Shown: one piece after another, positions 26,376-34,011 of the stretch | Layout: the number at the start of each line of letters is the position of its first letter | How positions within the stretch are numbered: the stretch's first letter is position 1 | From: Pseudomonadota bacterium | GTDB taxonomy: Bacteria > SZUA-182 > DTGQ01 | Assembly: GCA_030625085.1 (NCBI GenBank) | Contig: DAOURK010000013.1 | Span: 1 to 50,469, forward strand | DNA: 50,469 nt | Direction: 5' to 3' | The notes under the pieces: model-generated | Told to the model about the DNA's origin: nothing | The model's database searches: none | The model's input: the letters and a program-made list of their open reading frames with translations, nothing else | Made by a program: the position numbers and the translations under genes

Positions 26376-27281
26376 ATGATGGATGAAATTAAAAGAAGCT
26401 GGTATAAAACAAGGTGTGAAAATCAGTTCCTGAAGTTTAAACGGGAACGATTCCAGGATTGGTTTGCAGATATAATGACAAAAGCATATCCGGGCGATTT
26501 TCAACGAATACGCCCATCACAAGGCGATCAGGGTTGTGATGGATATTGCCTCTCAACGAAAACAGTCTATGCGGTATATGCACCACGACAAATTCCCAAA
26601 AGTGAGCTCGAAAGAAAAATAAAAAGCGATTTTGAAAGGGCCTTAAATGAATTAAAGGAAAAAATGAAAGGATGGTTTTTTGTTCATAATGACCCGGATG
26701 GTTTAGCTTCTACAACAGCAGTAGGTATATTGGGACAAATATCAACAGATCATCCTGAAATCAAGATAAAAACAATGTGTTTTGAAGAAATATGGGCAGT
26801 GGTTGAAACCTTAGATGGAAATCAAATGGTCGAATTATTGGGGTTAGGGCCTGCGCCGGATCTTGAGAGCATGCAGAAAATTCAGATGAAAGAAATTATC
26901 GGCGTGCTAAATTATATAGAAAAGCGAGAAGTCCCTGCCAATGTTCCGGTGGATATTCCCAATCCTGAAAAGTTGGAATATAATCAACTTAATACGGAAG
27001 TAAAAGAATTACTTAAATCCGGAAGACGCAAAGAGAAATTAGTTCAAAACTATGTTGATAGAGTAAGAGCCCCTGATTATGGCGAGCGCTTAGCCCAATC
27101 ATTTAGAGAAAAGTATCGAACTCTAAAGGATAGTGATTTTACTCCAAACGAAATTTTTGATGAATTGAGAAAATTTACAGGTGGTGATTATTTTCAGAAA
27201 GCACCTAAGTTAGCCGCTGTGCTAGCTGTTTTATCTTATTTTTTTGAACGATGTGATATTTTTGAGAATCCACGAGAATAA
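26376..27281 (+). CDS. ABC-3C system effector: predicted restriction-endonuclease-like N-terminus
   Basis: 301 residues from the ATG at 26376; the open frame extends upstream but has no better start. The N-terminal ~70 residues (QFLKFKRERFQDWFADIMTK, AYPGDFQRIRP, GDQGCDGYCLSTKTVYAVYA) match a nuclease-like fold seen at the start of many ABC-3C effectors, with GDxGCDGY as the acidic site. The usual Gln/Lys after it is not evident (VYAVYAP), so catalysis is uncertain. The middle is predicted helical. The C-terminal ~70 residues (SFREKYRTLKD ... ALAVLAVLSYFFERCDIF type) correspond to the domain that pairs with the ABC-3C middle component. Its stop overlaps the next start by 1 nt. Inferred role: the toxic or nucleolytic arm of an antiphage system controlled by the ATPase. 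Confidence 0.72.
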   Translation: MMDEIKRSWYKTRCENQFLKFKRERFQDWFADIMTKAYPGDFQRIRPSQGDQGCDGYCLSTKTVYAVYAPRQIPKSELERKIKSDFERALNELKEKMKGWFFVHNDPDGLASTTAVGILGQISTDHPEIKIKTMCFEEIWAVVETLDGNQMVELLGLGPAPDLESMQKIQMKEIIGVLNYIEKREVPANVPVDIPNPEKLEYNQLNTEVKELLKSGRRKEKLVQNYVDRVRAPDYGERLAQSFREKYRTLKDSDFTPNEIFDELRKFTGGDYFQKAPKLAAVLAVLSYFFERCDIFENPRE

Positions 27282-27526
27282 TGATTTTACCTACTAAACA
27301 TATTAAGCAGGATCGTTCCTTGATTGGGGTTGGTGCAGAAATTCTTCTGCTGTTGGATAATTCCAAAACAATTTCATCATTGTGGAACCGATTTCAAAAA
27401 CGGATAGAATCAATAGAGGGAACTGGTGAAATTTCCTTTGATTGGTTTATTCTATCTTTGGATCTTCTCTATGCACTAGACACAATAGATTATCAGCGCG
27501 GGCGTGTTTGGAGGAATAAACAATGA
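27281..27526 (+). CDS. ABC-3C middle component, small (MC6-like)
   Basis: 81 residues. It starts MILPTKHIKQDRSLIGVGAE and contains LLLLDNSKTISSLWNRF and FDWFILSLDLLYALDTIDY, the pattern of the short ABC-three-component middle proteins (MC6 type) that link effector and ATPase. TAATG and ATGA overlaps join it to the genes on both sides, so the three products should be made in fixed proportion. It has no catalytic motif; it is probably an adaptor with a winged-helix-like fold (IDYQRGRVWR end). Its order, effector-middle-ATPase, is the canonical one. Confidence 0.75.
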   Translation: MILPTKHIKQDRSLIGVGAEILLLLDNSKTISSLWNRFQKRIESIEGTGEISFDWFILSLDLLYALDTIDYQRGRVWRNKQ

Positions 27527-29280
27527 TTCATAGGGTATTTAGCAGCACCCTGTCATCCTTCAAAGAACTTAATTTTCACCAAGGATTAAATGTCTTATTG
27601 TCTGAAAAAAGCACAGGCGCGACAGAAAGACAAACACGCAATGCCGCGGGTAAATCCAGTATGGTAGAGATTGTACATTTCTTATTAGGATCGGATTGTA
27701 ACAAAAAATCTATTTTTCTTTGCCCGGATCTAATAACGCATAGATTTGGTTTAAAGTTTGATTTAACTTCTTCTCAGATAGAGGTTGAACGGGCAGGGCA
27801 AGAACCATCGCGTATAATTATTAATAAAGGGGACACTTCCAGTTGGCCTGTTGCTAGTTCTTTGGATAAAAAAACAGGGGAGATTTTTTTAAGCAATACC
27901 AAATGGAAAGAAATTTTAGGTAAAATAGTTTTTGGAATATCAACAGAATGGCCAAGATTTTCTCCGACTTTTCGTTCACTAATATCTTATTTCGCGCGGC
28001 GGATGGATGTTGGCGGCTTTAAAAATCCTAAACAGCAAAGTGAAAAACAAGCGGAGTGTGATCAACAAGTTGCGATTTCTTTTTTACTGGACATTGATTG
28101 GGATATCCCACGAGAGATCGAAGAAGTCAGGCAAAAAGAGAATTCGCTTAAAATCCTCAAAAGAGAACTGAAATCAGGTGTCCTGGGGAGTGTTATTGGC
28201 ACTGCATCTTCACTCAAAACAAAATTGACTATTGTTGAACGTCGGTTTAAAAAACTGCAACAGGAAATCAATTCCTTTCATGTATTACCGGAATATCGTG
28301 AGTTGGAGCATGAAGCTTCTGAACTGGTGTTGAAAATCAATGATCTATCTAATCAAAATGTGATTGATGAAGAATCAATTCGGGAAATAGAAGAAGCCAT
28401 ATCTTCAGAAAAACCGCCTAAACAAACAGAGGTAAGGAAAATATACAAAGAAGCAGGTATTGTTTTACCTGATATTGCCTTAAAACGCTTAGAGGATGTG
28501 GAGCGATTTCATAGTGCGATTGTCAGTAATCGTCGATCACATTTAAAAGGTGAATTGGATACCCTTAGAAATAAAATTGACAAACGCCGGCGGGAAATGG
28601 AAAAGATAGATCAACGTCGCCGTCAAAATATGGAGATACTCAACACTCATGGAGCTTTGGATCAATCTGTCAAACTTCAGCAAGAACTGAATCGACTTCA
28701 TGTTGAAGTAGAAGAGTTGCGCAGACAACATGAAATCGCCGAAAAAATAGAAACAACCGGCGCAGACTTATCGATTGAAAGAAAGCAACTTTATAAACGT
28801 TTAATTGACGACTACAAAGAACAAGAAGAGCTATTAAAGGAAGCGATCATCACTTTTGAGGACCTTTCAAGTGAATTATCGGAACGTGAAGGGAGTTTAA
28901 CCATAACTCCTACAGAAAGAGGGCCGGAGTTTGATGTGCAAGTCGAAGCGAAAAGAAGCAGAGGGATTACAAATATGCAAATCTTTTGTTTTGATATGAT
29001 GCTTATTGTGTTATGTCAAAAAAGAAAAACTGGCCCGGGTTTTTTAATTCATGACAGCCATTTGTTTGATGGAATGGATTCTCGTCAAGTTGCCAAAGCC
29101 ATAGAGATAGGCGCCAGAACAGCCGAGGAACATAAATTTCAATATATTGTTACCATGAATTCCGACATGGTTCCCTTTGCTGAATTCAGCAAGAATTTTC
29201 GTTTTAATGATTATGTTCTTCCTGTTAAACTCACCGATGCCACAGTGGATGGAGGACTTTTTGGCTTTCGGTTTGACTAG
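27523..29280 (+). CDS. ABC-3C ATPase, DUF2326 SMC/RecN-like
   Basis: 585 residues. The N-terminus (FSSTLSSFKELNFHQGLNVL) leads into a P-loop of the family form RNAAGKSSMVEIVHFLLG, lacking the first glycine as is usual in this group. Residues ~190-440 are long coiled coils (ENSLKILKRELKSG; ELDTLRNKIDKRRREMEKID). The C-terminal ~140 residues are the DUF2326 lobe with IQ-like MQIFCFDMMLIVL, the Walker B-like GFLIHDSHLFDGMDSRQVAK and the following MNSDMVPFAEFS strand. Known for the family: an ABC ATPase that acts as the sensor or motor in three-component defence systems. It is the last gene of the three-gene operon and is intact. The trigger is unknown. Confidence 0.85.
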   Translation: MIHRVFSSTLSSFKELNFHQGLNVLLSEKSTGATERQTRNAAGKSSMVEIVHFLLGSDCNKKSIFLCPDLITHRFGLKFDLTSSQIEVERAGQEPSRIIINKGDTSSWPVASSLDKKTGEIFLSNTKWKEILGKIVFGISTEWPRFSPTFRSLISYFARRMDVGGFKNPKQQSEKQAECDQQVAISFLLDIDWDIPREIEEVRQKENSLKILKRELKSGVLGSVIGTASSLKTKLTIVERRFKKLQQEINSFHVLPEYRELEHEASELVLKINDLSNQNVIDEESIREIEEAISSEKPPKQTEVRKIYKEAGIVLPDIALKRLEDVERFHSAIVSNRRSHLKGELDTLRNKIDKRRREMEKIDQRRRQNMEILNTHGALDQSVKLQQELNRLHVEVEELRRQHEIAEKIETTGADLSIERKQLYKRLIDDYKEQEELLKEAIITFEDLSSELSEREGSLTITPTERGPEFDVQVEAKRSRGITNMQIFCFDMMLIVLCQKRKTGPGFLIHDSHLFDGMDSRQVAKAIEIGARTAEEHKFQYIVTMNSDMVPFAEFSKNFRFNDYVLPVKLTDATVDGGLFGFRFD

Positions 29281-29417
29281 TCGTTCTTTATACGCCAAAA
29301 ATTTAACAAATGAGTCAAGTTTTTAGGTTAAATGATTCTAGATTTTCTCGCTCCGTATGATTTGACTATTCCCATTGAAACACCCGGTAAGGAATCCCAT
29401 TAAGAATAATAAAATTC

Positions 29418-29549
29418 TCCCCATCCCTTTTTAGCGAAGCTGTGCCATTAATGGTTAAAGTTGCTGAAGTGGAAAGGAAGATTGAAATGTTGACCGATGA
29501 GATTGAACGGACACGGCGCCGCGTGAATGCCCTGGAATATGTAGTAATC
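29418..29549 (+). pseudogene. Fragment of V-type ATP synthase subunit D
   Basis: The frame reads FSEAVPLMVKVAEVERKIEM followed by LTDEIERTRRRVNALEYVVI, the signature C-terminal segment of V/A-ATPase subunit D, the central coiled-coil rotor stalk (EEIEKTRRRVNALEYVLIP). It is cut off directly after VVI, where sequence of a truncated RhuM gene begins on the opposite strand. The N-terminal ~120 residues and the last helix are missing. It lies ~7.6 kb from the subunit B relic, on the same strand and in operon order. Confidence 0.8.
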
Positions 29550-29555
29550 GAGGCG

Positions 29556-29831
29556 CCGCTGGACCTCCCGCTTTCCCTCTCTGCGAACTGACAAATATTT
29601 TTTGTGAGTTGCCTCAGGGGTAAGCTCGCCTTCTTCGTAAATGCATTGAATATGATGGCTGATGTTCTGCTGAGAGCTTTGGAAAAGATCGGCCATGAGC
29701 TGTTGGGTCAGCCAGACTGTCTCCTCCTCCATCCGCACATCGATTTTGACTTTGCCGTCTTCCGCTTCATAGATGAGAAACTGTCCCTTGCCGGAATTAG
29801 CCCCATTATTGGGCAGAAGTTCTTTACTCAT
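29556..29831 (-). pseudogene. Truncated RhuM-family gene, 5' 92 codons
   Basis: The first ~92 residues match the intact RhuM at 21860-22906 almost exactly (differences only at about seven positions, for example MSKELLPNNGANSG against MSKDLLPDNVANSG). The shared sequence also extends ~16 bp upstream of the start (GAGGAGGCGGTGCAGTC leader). After RRLDYY it runs into the antisense of the ntpD fragment, so the last ~30 residues of the frame (to 29448) are junk. The start codon and ribosome site remain, so a short N-terminal peptide could still be translated. It is in direct orientation with the intact copy. Confidence 0.85.
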
Positions 29832-29850
29832 GACTGCACCGCCTCCTCAT

Positions 29851-29936
29851 TTATGACTCGAGTCATAAGTGTATTATTTACGTAAACCATATTTTATAAC
29901 CCGGGTTATAAGTGTAGTATTTGGAGAAACCATATT
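29851..29936. promoter_or_regulatory. Two tandem 43-bp units with 18-bp perfect palindromes
   Basis: Unit 1 starts with TTATGACTCGAGTCATAA (29851-29868) and unit 2 with TTATAACCCGGGTTATAA (29894-29911). Both are perfect palindromes of the form TTATRACYC/GRGTYATAA and start exactly 43 bp apart. Each is followed by a related 25-bp tail (GTGTAKTATTTNNNNAAACC then ATATT). The second tail contains GGAG and runs into ATG at 29938, whose frame ends after six codons. The tail recurs before the transglycosylase gene at 24067. Best read as paired operators plus leader of a lost gene. Confidence 0.6.
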
Positions 29937-30000
29937 TATGACAAACAAAAGACGATGATTCTCTAGATGATGTAAATCAACTTTCCAGTGGCTAAAACTT

Positions 30001-30255
30001 TCAATAATGGTATCTCAATTGAGCTATCATTATCCGATCTTTTTCAATTTTATATATTAAACGGTGCTCATTTGTAATTCGGCGTGCCCAGTATCCTGAT
30101 AAATTATGCTTTAGTGGTTCTGGTTTTCCAACACCTTCATACTTATTTCTTTGAATATCCTTTATCAGCTCATTTATGCGTTTCAGGATCTTCTTATCTG
30201 TACGTTGCCAATACAGGTAATCCTCCCAGGCATTTTCTGAAAAAATCAGCTTCAT
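30001..30255 (-). CDS. yoeB: YoeB-type mRNA interferase toxin (copy 2)
   Basis: 84 residues with the complete YoeB pattern: FSENAWEDYLYWQRTDKKIL, KRINELIKDIQRNKYEGVGK, PEPLKHNLSGYWARRITNEH and RLIYKIEKDRIMIAQLRYHY. The conserved Glu of GKPEPLK, the Arg pair in ARRI, the NEHRLIY block and the C-terminal RYHY needed for ribosome-dependent mRNA cleavage are all present. This copy is closer to textbook YoeB than the one at 18753. It overlaps the yefM stop by 4 nt. Nothing suggests inactivation. Confidence 0.95.
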   Translation of the reverse strand: MKLIFSENAWEDYLYWQRTDKKILKRINELIKDIQRNKYEGVGKPEPLKHNLSGYWARRITNEHRLIYKIEKDRIMIAQLRYHY

Positions 30256-30503
30256 TCGATCAATTCTCGCTCTTTACCTTTCCCACTTTCAAGCTCTTCT
30301 ATTGATTCCAGCAAACGTTTGGCGTTTCTAGAATTTTGAAGAAGGTATGCAGTTTCATTCAACGACTCATAGTCTTCAAGAGAAATCATGATAACCGCTT
30401 CACTGTTTCTACGAGTAATAATTACAGGATCATGGTCTTCGCAGACTTTTTTCATTGTTTGAGCTAAATTACTCCGTACGGCAGTGTATGAAATTGCTCG
30501 CAT
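30252..30503 (-). CDS. yefM: YefM-type antitoxin (copy 2)
   Basis: 83 residues beginning MRAISYTAVRSNLAQTMKKV, then EDHDPVIITRRNSEAVIMIS and LEDYESLNETAYLLQN, a complete YefM/Phd N-terminal dimerisation and DNA-binding domain. The acidic C-terminal tail (SIEELESGKGKERELIE) is the toxin-binding segment. It binds and blocks YoeB and, as known for Escherichia coli YefM, represses its operon through TGTACA palindromes; two such boxes are present just upstream, one overlapping the -10. AGGAG lies 8 nt before the ATG. Confidence 0.95.
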   Translation of the reverse strand: MRAISYTAVRSNLAQTMKKVCEDHDPVIITRRNSEAVIMISLEDYESLNETAYLLQNSRNAKRLLESIEELESGKGKERELIE

Positions 30504-30524
30504 TTTGATAATCTCCTATATAAT

Positions 30525-30570
30525 TGTACATGTACCTTTTATTGTACATGAATCTATAAAAGGTTGTCAA
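30525..30570 (-). promoter_or_regulatory. yefM-yoeB copy 2 promoter with TGTACA operators
   Basis: On the minus strand TTGACA (30565-30570), an 18-bp spacer and TACAAT (30541-30546) form a near-consensus sigma-70 promoter. TGTACA palindromes lie at 30543-30548, overlapping the -10, and at 30525-30530, with starts 18 bp apart. TGTACA is the known core of the YefM operator in E. coli, so autorepression is well supported by the sequence. Confidence 0.7.
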
Positions 30571-30677
30571 ATGCTTTTAAAGGCTGATCGTATCCAGTGA
30601 CTTGCCAGGGATTCATTGAGCCTGATAAGGTGGGTTTTTCTTTGGAATTGAGGGGCAATGAATTGTAAATAAATTGC

Positions 30678-31322
30678 TTACCCTGTATATGCACAGACTC
30701 CGGTTCTTGGAGAATTCACTACGGGAAGCAACATATCTTCGCCACATTCATGTTCATCCGCACAGGATTGACACAACCATCCGGCTTCATCCCATTGGCA
30801 TTCAGTGCAAATTTGCACGGCAGGGGATTTTCCGCATTCATTGCATAGAATTTCAGGCGCTTCATTTCTCGCTAAAATTTGAATAGATTTATTTTTTTGA
30901 ATAGAACCTTTGTATTCGGCTATTACCTTGACTAATAGTTCTGTGGTGCTTCCGAAATCATATTGATACAATAATTCCATCCCCGGACTTAGAACGTTCT
31001 TGAGTTTTCGATTCATTGGCAGGTCATTTCTTTGATAACTGAATGCGCTCATATGTCCGCAACATTCCAACCAGATATCTCTGAAAAATTGATCCAAGTC
31101 TTTTAATCCTGATTCGCTTTTTACTTTTAGATGTAACCAGTATTCAGGGGAGTCGGAGCCTGTAACCAGAATATGAAAGAAAGGATGTCTCTTTAAGTCT
31201 TTTTGTTTTAATGAATTATCTATATCTTTAGGTAAACATGATTGTAAATGCTTTGTCATACCGGCTTTGGTAAATTCAGAACCACATAATAAACATTTTG
31301 CTTTCAGGGCTTTTTCTGCCAT
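30678..31322 (-). CDS. Plasmid pRiA4b ORF-3-like protein with zinc-finger motifs
   Basis: 214 residues from the ATG at 31322, chosen because AGGAG sits 9 nt upstream; an ATG 24 nt further up lacks a ribosome site. The N-terminus has a CxxC-x9-H-x3-C zinc finger (CLLCGSEFTKAGMTKHLQSC). The central region (YWLHLKVKSESGLKDLDQFF, RDIWLECCGHMSAFSY and GMELLYQYDFGSTTEL) is the pRiA4b ORF-3/IS1096 TnpR-like domain, function unknown. The C-terminal third holds a second cluster of cysteines (LCNECGKSPAVQICTECQWD, LCQSCADEHEC), probably binding zinc. The family is common on mobile elements. It forms a pair with the downstream-strand TPR gene, 48 bp apart. Confidence 0.8.
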   Translation of the reverse strand: MAEKALKAKCLLCGSEFTKAGMTKHLQSCLPKDIDNSLKQKDLKRHPFFHILVTGSDSPEYWLHLKVKSESGLKDLDQFFRDIWLECCGHMSAFSYQRNDLPMNRKLKNVLSPGMELLYQYDFGSTTELLVKVIAEYKGSIQKNKSIQILARNEAPEILCNECGKSPAVQICTECQWDEAGWLCQSCADEHECGEDMLLPVVNSPRTGVCAYTG

Positions 31323-31370
31323 TTTAAAATTCTCCTCTTTTTCCAATAAGGGAAGATATTGTCTATGGTT

Positions 31371-32357
31371 TTAACTCAGTTTTTTATTGTCGGTCCCTTT
31401 TATTTCTTCGATAACAGATTGAATATAAGATCTTTTTTTCATCGGATATTCTTTGTAATATTCAATTGATTCAATCTTATCGACTTTAAATTTTTCGTTA
31501 TCTTTCAAAGATTCTGTAACCGCTCGATTAACAATAGCAAGTTCATAATTAGGGTCAATTTCAATGGCCTTGTCGAATGCCCGAAGAGCTTGTTCTTTTT
31601 GACCCAATTTTGCATAGCAAATTCCTATGTTCCCATAAGACTGAGGATGTTTTTTGTTTATAGCTATACATTCTTTAAAATAGAAAATAGCTTTTTCCAG
31701 GTTTTGTTTGTTCATATAGAAAAAGGCCTTCTCAAATTTTTCTATAGACTTGAGATAGGTTTCCAAATTAATGCCTTCATTTTTTAAAGTTTGTTTTTCT
31801 AAGTCAGATAGGAAACCTTTGGCCTGCTTTACCTGCGCATCTTTTGGATCACCTATTTCTATAACTTTCTGATATGCTTTTATCATATTCCCTACATCCA
31901 ATTTTTTCTGATAAGTAACCGCTTTGTTAAAGTGGGCTTCCATAAAATATGGAAATATAATTGTGGCTCTATCAAAATATTCTATGGCTTCATCATATTG
32001 CTCTTTGAAAGCATATAATACACCCTTGGCATATTGTACTAAATGATTGTGGGGGTGATCTTTCATTAATTCAGTAATCATTGCCTCCCCTTTTTCAAAA
32101 GACCCTTTTTCAATCAATTGCAAGGCATCATCAACAGATTTTTCAACTTCTTCGTTCAGTTCAATGATAAAATGTTTGTCCCCGGATTTTAGGTGTTTTG
32201 CGGTCTGGTATTTCTCAGAAAATTTATAATAGGAGCATCCTTCACACCCCTGATCTCGAATTAAAGCACAACATCTCGGGCAAATCAATTCATTATTATT
32301 TAATCTACATGCTCGTTTTCCTCTGGATTTTTTGCATATGACGCATTCTTTTGTCAT
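31371..32357 (-). CDS. TPR-repeat protein with N-terminal zinc-binding head
   Basis: 328 residues. The first ~45 contain CVICKKSRGKRACR, LICPRCCALIRDQGCEGC and YYKF, a treble-clef-like cysteine set. From ~75 onward come at least five tetratricopeptide repeats (ALQLIEKGSFEKGEAMITEL; HLVQYAKGVLYAFKEQYDEA; SYGNIGICYAKLGQKEQALR and others) with the usual small/aromatic spacing, ending in a charged tail. No signal peptide, so it is cytoplasmic. Zinc head plus TPR suggests a protein- or nucleic-acid-binding scaffold; the partner is probably the neighbouring zinc-finger protein encoded just downstream on the same strand (inference). Confidence 0.78.
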   Translation of the reverse strand: MTKECVICKKSRGKRACRLNNNELICPRCCALIRDQGCEGCSYYKFSEKYQTAKHLKSGDKHFIIELNEEVEKSVDDALQLIEKGSFEKGEAMITELMKDHPHNHLVQYAKGVLYAFKEQYDEAIEYFDRATIIFPYFMEAHFNKAVTYQKKLDVGNMIKAYQKVIEIGDPKDAQVKQAKGFLSDLEKQTLKNEGINLETYLKSIEKFEKAFFYMNKQNLEKAIFYFKECIAINKKHPQSYGNIGICYAKLGQKEQALRAFDKAIEIDPNYELAIVNRAVTESLKDNEKFKVDKIESIEYYKEYPMKKRSYIQSVIEEIKGTDNKKLS

Positions 32358-32384
32358 AAAATAACCTTTTCAATTATGGATGAT

Positions 32385-32597
32385 TTATTGTCTTCCACTA
32401 TTTTTGCATAATCGTATGTTTTTATCTTTTGAATGCAGTATTTTTTCATAATTGATACCGGGCGACATTGGATCTGACCTGAACTTATTAACGAACTCAA
32501 GAACTTTACCTTGCTGTTTGCGGGGAATTTTCGAAAACCCGGTTAAAAAATCCGTAGCTACAGCAACCTTTATTTGATTTTCTTTAACGGGCATCAT
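32385..32597 (-). pseudogene. N-terminal fragment of a superfamily I (UvrD-like) helicase
   Basis: The 70-codon frame starts normally (VKENQIKVAVATDFLTGFSK, IPRKQQGKVLEFVNKFRSDP and MSPGINYEKI). This matches my memory of the N-terminal ParE/RelE-like region of long UvrD-type helicases in related bacteria (AFSRIPRKQQGKVLEFxNKF). After KDKNI the match ends with unrelated residues and a stop, so the helicase core is absent. The frame might also pass for a small RelE-like protein, but it lacks the second half of that fold. Function is therefore unlikely. Family assignment moderate. Confidence 0.5.
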
Positions 32598-32800
32598 ATA
32601 AACGATACCTCCTAATGTGTAAGTACAATTGTGGTTAACTCATATAGCCCTTTTCGCGGAGTAGCTCAGATGATGCCTCATTCATTCTCTTGATCAAGTC
32701 TTCCCGGGTCAGTCTCATGCTTGCCGGCAATTCCTTATATTTGGGAGCATGGAGAGGGTACTAAGATTTTTGATATATCTGATTTTAAGAAGGAAAAAAG

Positions 32801-32989
32801 TTACAAAAACTCAATATGATCAAGCATTTCATTGACATCCAATACTTGGTTCATAAGTAGCAAGCCACGTATTATGTCACCAATATTAGCCTCTTTAACT
32901 GTGAGAACATCCATACCTCGACGTCTGAGCCCACTTACAACGGCTGTAGGTACATGTTCATCTGTATAAAATTTAATCTTTTCGCTCAT
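32801..32989 (-). pseudogene. DUF5615 PIN-like toxin with in-frame internal deletion
   Basis: 62 residues where the family has ~110-120. The N-terminus (IKFYTDEHVPTAVVSGLRRR, GMDVLTVKEAN) and C-terminus (IGDIIRGLLLMNQVLDVNEM, LDHIEFL) are both typical DUF5615. The middle ~50 residues, which carry the second group of acidic residues (usually FTxDxDFL) of the PIN-like active site, are missing, and the join keeps the frame. The protein may be produced but should be catalytically dead. It overlaps the upstream DUF433 antitoxin gene by 17 nt, keeping the original operon layout. Confidence 0.75.
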
Positions 32990-33284
32990 ATAGCTTTCGG
33001 GTAATCTTTGATGGAACTTTCTGACATAACGCGTCTATGAAGGCTCCACTATCCTTGATCGCTTTATCGATTTCATCGCGATGATCATAATAATAAGCTA
33101 AAGCCGCATATATATCCGCTAAACTCAAGTCATACTCATTCGCAATTTCATCGGCACTTCGGCCTATTCTCTCATGCCAGATTACAATATCTTGGACAGT
33201 AATGCGATGACCGGCAATGCGGGGCTTACCATTAACTACACCTGGTGTAATTTCAATGTGCTGATCCAAGGTTTTAATTGACAT
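32973..33284 (-). CDS. DUF433 antitoxin
   Basis: 103 residues: LDQHIEITPGVVNGKPRIAG, HRITVQDIVIWHERIGRSAD and the helix-turn-helix-like segment IANEYDLSLADIYAALAYYY, which together define DUF433 (Sphl-type antitoxins). AGGAGA lies directly before the ATG. In intact modules it precedes a DUF5615 toxin, as here, but the toxin of this locus has lost its middle. The antitoxin has no visible damage, so it may persist as a lone regulator or neutralise related toxins elsewhere (inference). The C-terminal ~25 residues (DALCQKVPSKITRKLYERKD) overlap the toxin start. Confidence 0.88.
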   Translation of the reverse strand: MSIKTLDQHIEITPGVVNGKPRIAGHRITVQDIVIWHERIGRSADEIANEYDLSLADIYAALAYYYDHRDEIDKAIKDSGAFIDALCQKVPSKITRKLYERKD

Positions 33285-34011
33285 AATGTCTCCTGTCCTA
33301 TCAGTGAATTATGGGGTTGTCCGATCCCCTTTTATTACTTGTTATTTGTATGATATTCTCAACCGACCCCAAGATGTTTAATAAAATCATGTAATTTGCT
33401 TTGTAAAACTGTATATAGAATACAATAAAATTTGGGGAAAAACAAATAAATGCAATTGATTTTAAAACTGATTGTGTAATTCTCGCGGTTTGTATTAAGA
33501 TTTATGTTTATATAACGAGACATACGATTCAGGAACAGCGAGCGCCTGGCTTAATGGAAAAATTTGCCAGCCCTGATTTCCTTCCTGTCATGTAGAAAAA
33601 AGGGAACTGATTTATTTTTTTCCTCATTGCCATATGGCTAAATTACTTGATTTAAACTAAAAATCAAAGATATCGTCTACAGCCATTAATACATTAAGAC
33701 AATTTCATGGCCATGGCAAACAACATTACGAAAATTAATATCCCCAAGTACTTAGGCTTTCTGCGAATTAAAGATTGAATGAATAGATTAATTAATCGTT
33801 GCATTTAATAATGTCTTGTGTTGCATGCAACAATGCCTGCCTTTTTCTCCCCACTCCTAAAATCATTTTTCTGAAAAAAATACCCGACATAACCATCTAT
33901 AAAATAATGGCTTGCAATATTTATTCTTCTTTATAGAGCCATTTGGCACTTCCATTGCAATATCCTTAAGCATTGAAGCCGCCCAGTGACTCTAAGGAAA
34001 GTCAACATGCC
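33285..34011. other. Gene-free AT-rich region
   Basis: About 725 bp with no supportable gene. It contains a fragment of the dispersed repeat lead (33598-33625, AAAAAAGGGAACTGATTTAT) and a pair of GCAATA-containing segments near 33913 and 33955. Nothing else stands out. Confidence 0.5.
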
